From Flavobacterium pectinovorum (GTDB lineage: Bacteria > Bacteroidota > Bacteroidia > Flavobacteriales > Flavobacteriaceae): a stretch of 64,000 nucleotides of DNA. Of the stretch, positions 63,694-64,000 are shown piece by piece. The stretch spans positions 248,001 through 312,000 of the forward strand of contig NZ_RCZH01000005.1 of the NCBI RefSeq assembly GCF_006438875.1, read 5' to 3'. Each line of letters begins with the position of its first letter. Position 1 is the first letter of the stretch. A model generated the notes under the pieces. That model was not told the origin of the DNA and made no database searches. It saw only the letters and a program-made list of their open reading frames with translations. A program made the translations under genes and the position numbers.

Positions 63694-63730
63694 CAAAAAA
63701 AAACAGCTCAATAACCACAAAGAGCTGTTT
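63694..63730 (-). terminator. Terminator of copy 4
   Basis: Stem AAACAGCTC / GAGCTGTTT. Confidence 0.8.
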
Positions 63731-63804
63731 CTAAAACTATACAGTTTTTAAACTTTACTAACTATCTAACCTCATTTTTATACTGTATGCGAGTATAAAC
63801 TTTT

Positions 63805-64000
63805 CTAGCGTACTGCTACGCTTGTATTGTTTGCAGAGAAACCTGCTTTATAAACTGATGAAACTGCTTTTGTTGATAAAACCGAAGTTTCGTCAGTAAT
63901 AGTAATTTCGTGTCTTGCTTTTTTTGCATTGTCTTCAACTTCTAAGAAATAAGTTCCGGCTGGAAATTCTTCTAAGCTAAAAGTTCTTAAGATTCCGTCT
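63805..64000 (-). CDS. Small secreted T9SS-CTD-like protein, copy 4 (partial)
   Basis: The C-terminal 64 codons of a fourth paralogue; the 5' part lies beyond the window. It reads DGILRTFSLEEFPAGTYFLE then VEDNAKKARHEITITDETSV and the tail AVSSVYKAGFSANNTSVAVR. Nearly identical to copy 3, with one Val to Ala change in KKxRHE and a Phe in KAGF as in copy 2. Confidence 0.8.
   Translation of the reverse strand, partial: DGILRTFSLEEFPAGTYFLEVEDNAKKARHEITITDETSVLSTKAVSSVYKAGFSANNTSVAVR

Larger units (their letters stand above)
63063..63804. other. Long intergenic unit, second tandem copy
   Basis: Nearly the same as 61916-62654, including the nested inverted repeat at 63303-63617 and the terminator at 63694-63730. 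A 4-base indel near 63363 and scattered substitutions separate the copies. Confidence 0.6.

Noticed and set aside
63469..63720. 83-codon minus-strand frame
   Set aside because: Lies in the nested inverted repeat; the near-identical unit to the left does not keep it open.
1..64000. CRISPR arrays, tRNA, rRNA, riboswitches, replication origin
   Set aside because: No regular spaced direct repeats, cloverleaf ends, rRNA segments or DnaA-box clusters were seen; cobalamin riboswitch boxes were not found before icmF or the BtuF-like gene.

Overview
The window is AT-rich DNA from a chromosome of the phylum Bacteroidota, almost certainly Flavobacterium or a close relative. The evidence is type IX secretion (T9SS) C-terminal domains, TAnnTTTG promoter boxes, few Shine-Dalgarno sites, DUF6265, DUF4142, DUF4197, DUF5723 and Coa1-like families, a fused isobutyryl-CoA mutase (IcmF), and several dispersed palindromic repeats. 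Housekeeping genes (topB, prfA, pyrF, katA, purU, icmF and an L,D-transpeptidase) form islands of ordinary content between accessory stretches. I see no rRNA, tRNA, CRISPR array, transposase or integrase.

Layout. 0-8 kb: MFS transporter, a four-gene operon of small envelope proteins, topoisomerase III and small membrane or secreted proteins. 8-12.3 kb: DUF5995 protein, a MazF/PemK-like toxin overlapping a 149-residue partner, a possible SUKH-like protein, a SanA/YdcF-like protein, the remains of an XRE regulator and a small family protein. 12.9-14.4 kb: GreA/Rnk-like factor and a two-repeat DoxX-like membrane protein. 14.5-20.6 kb: a one-directional run of small, mostly secreted hypothetical genes, most followed at the 3' end by a degenerate hairpin repeat; two of them are truncated by the repeat. 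19.3-23 kb: a defence-like group with a CBS-HEPN protein, a DUF4041/GIY-YIG (SNIPE-like) nuclease and a HicAB module behind a 36-bp palindrome.

23-46 kb is mostly core. It holds prfA, an envelope/stress module (DUF4142, beta-barrel, lmo0937-like, YtxH, holin-like, AraC + response regulator + CHASE3 histidine kinase, CsbD, Dps), an OmpA/TSP3 protein, pyrF, a BtuF-like protein, a tandem ~150-bp element that may encode small RNAs, catalase, purU and an L,D-transpeptidase.

46.7-54 kb: icmF is followed by two tandem T9SS cargo genes, with a near-identical copy of the icmF 3' end stranded between them. 53.9-59.9 kb: an accessory island lies between ungapped direct repeats of about 123 bp that carry the 5' end of the gene at 59824. 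It holds a GNAT toxin-like gene with a 53-residue partner, a duplicated small gene family, an XRE regulator, a secreted hydrolase and a BRO-type antirepressor-like protein. 60.7-64 kb: four tandem paralogues encode small secreted proteins resembling T9SS C-terminal domains; the last runs off the window. The most novel-looking signals are the cassette-like array at 14.5-20.6 kb, the CBS-HEPN/SNIPE-like pair, and the two recombination scars at 50-54 kb and 54-60 kb.
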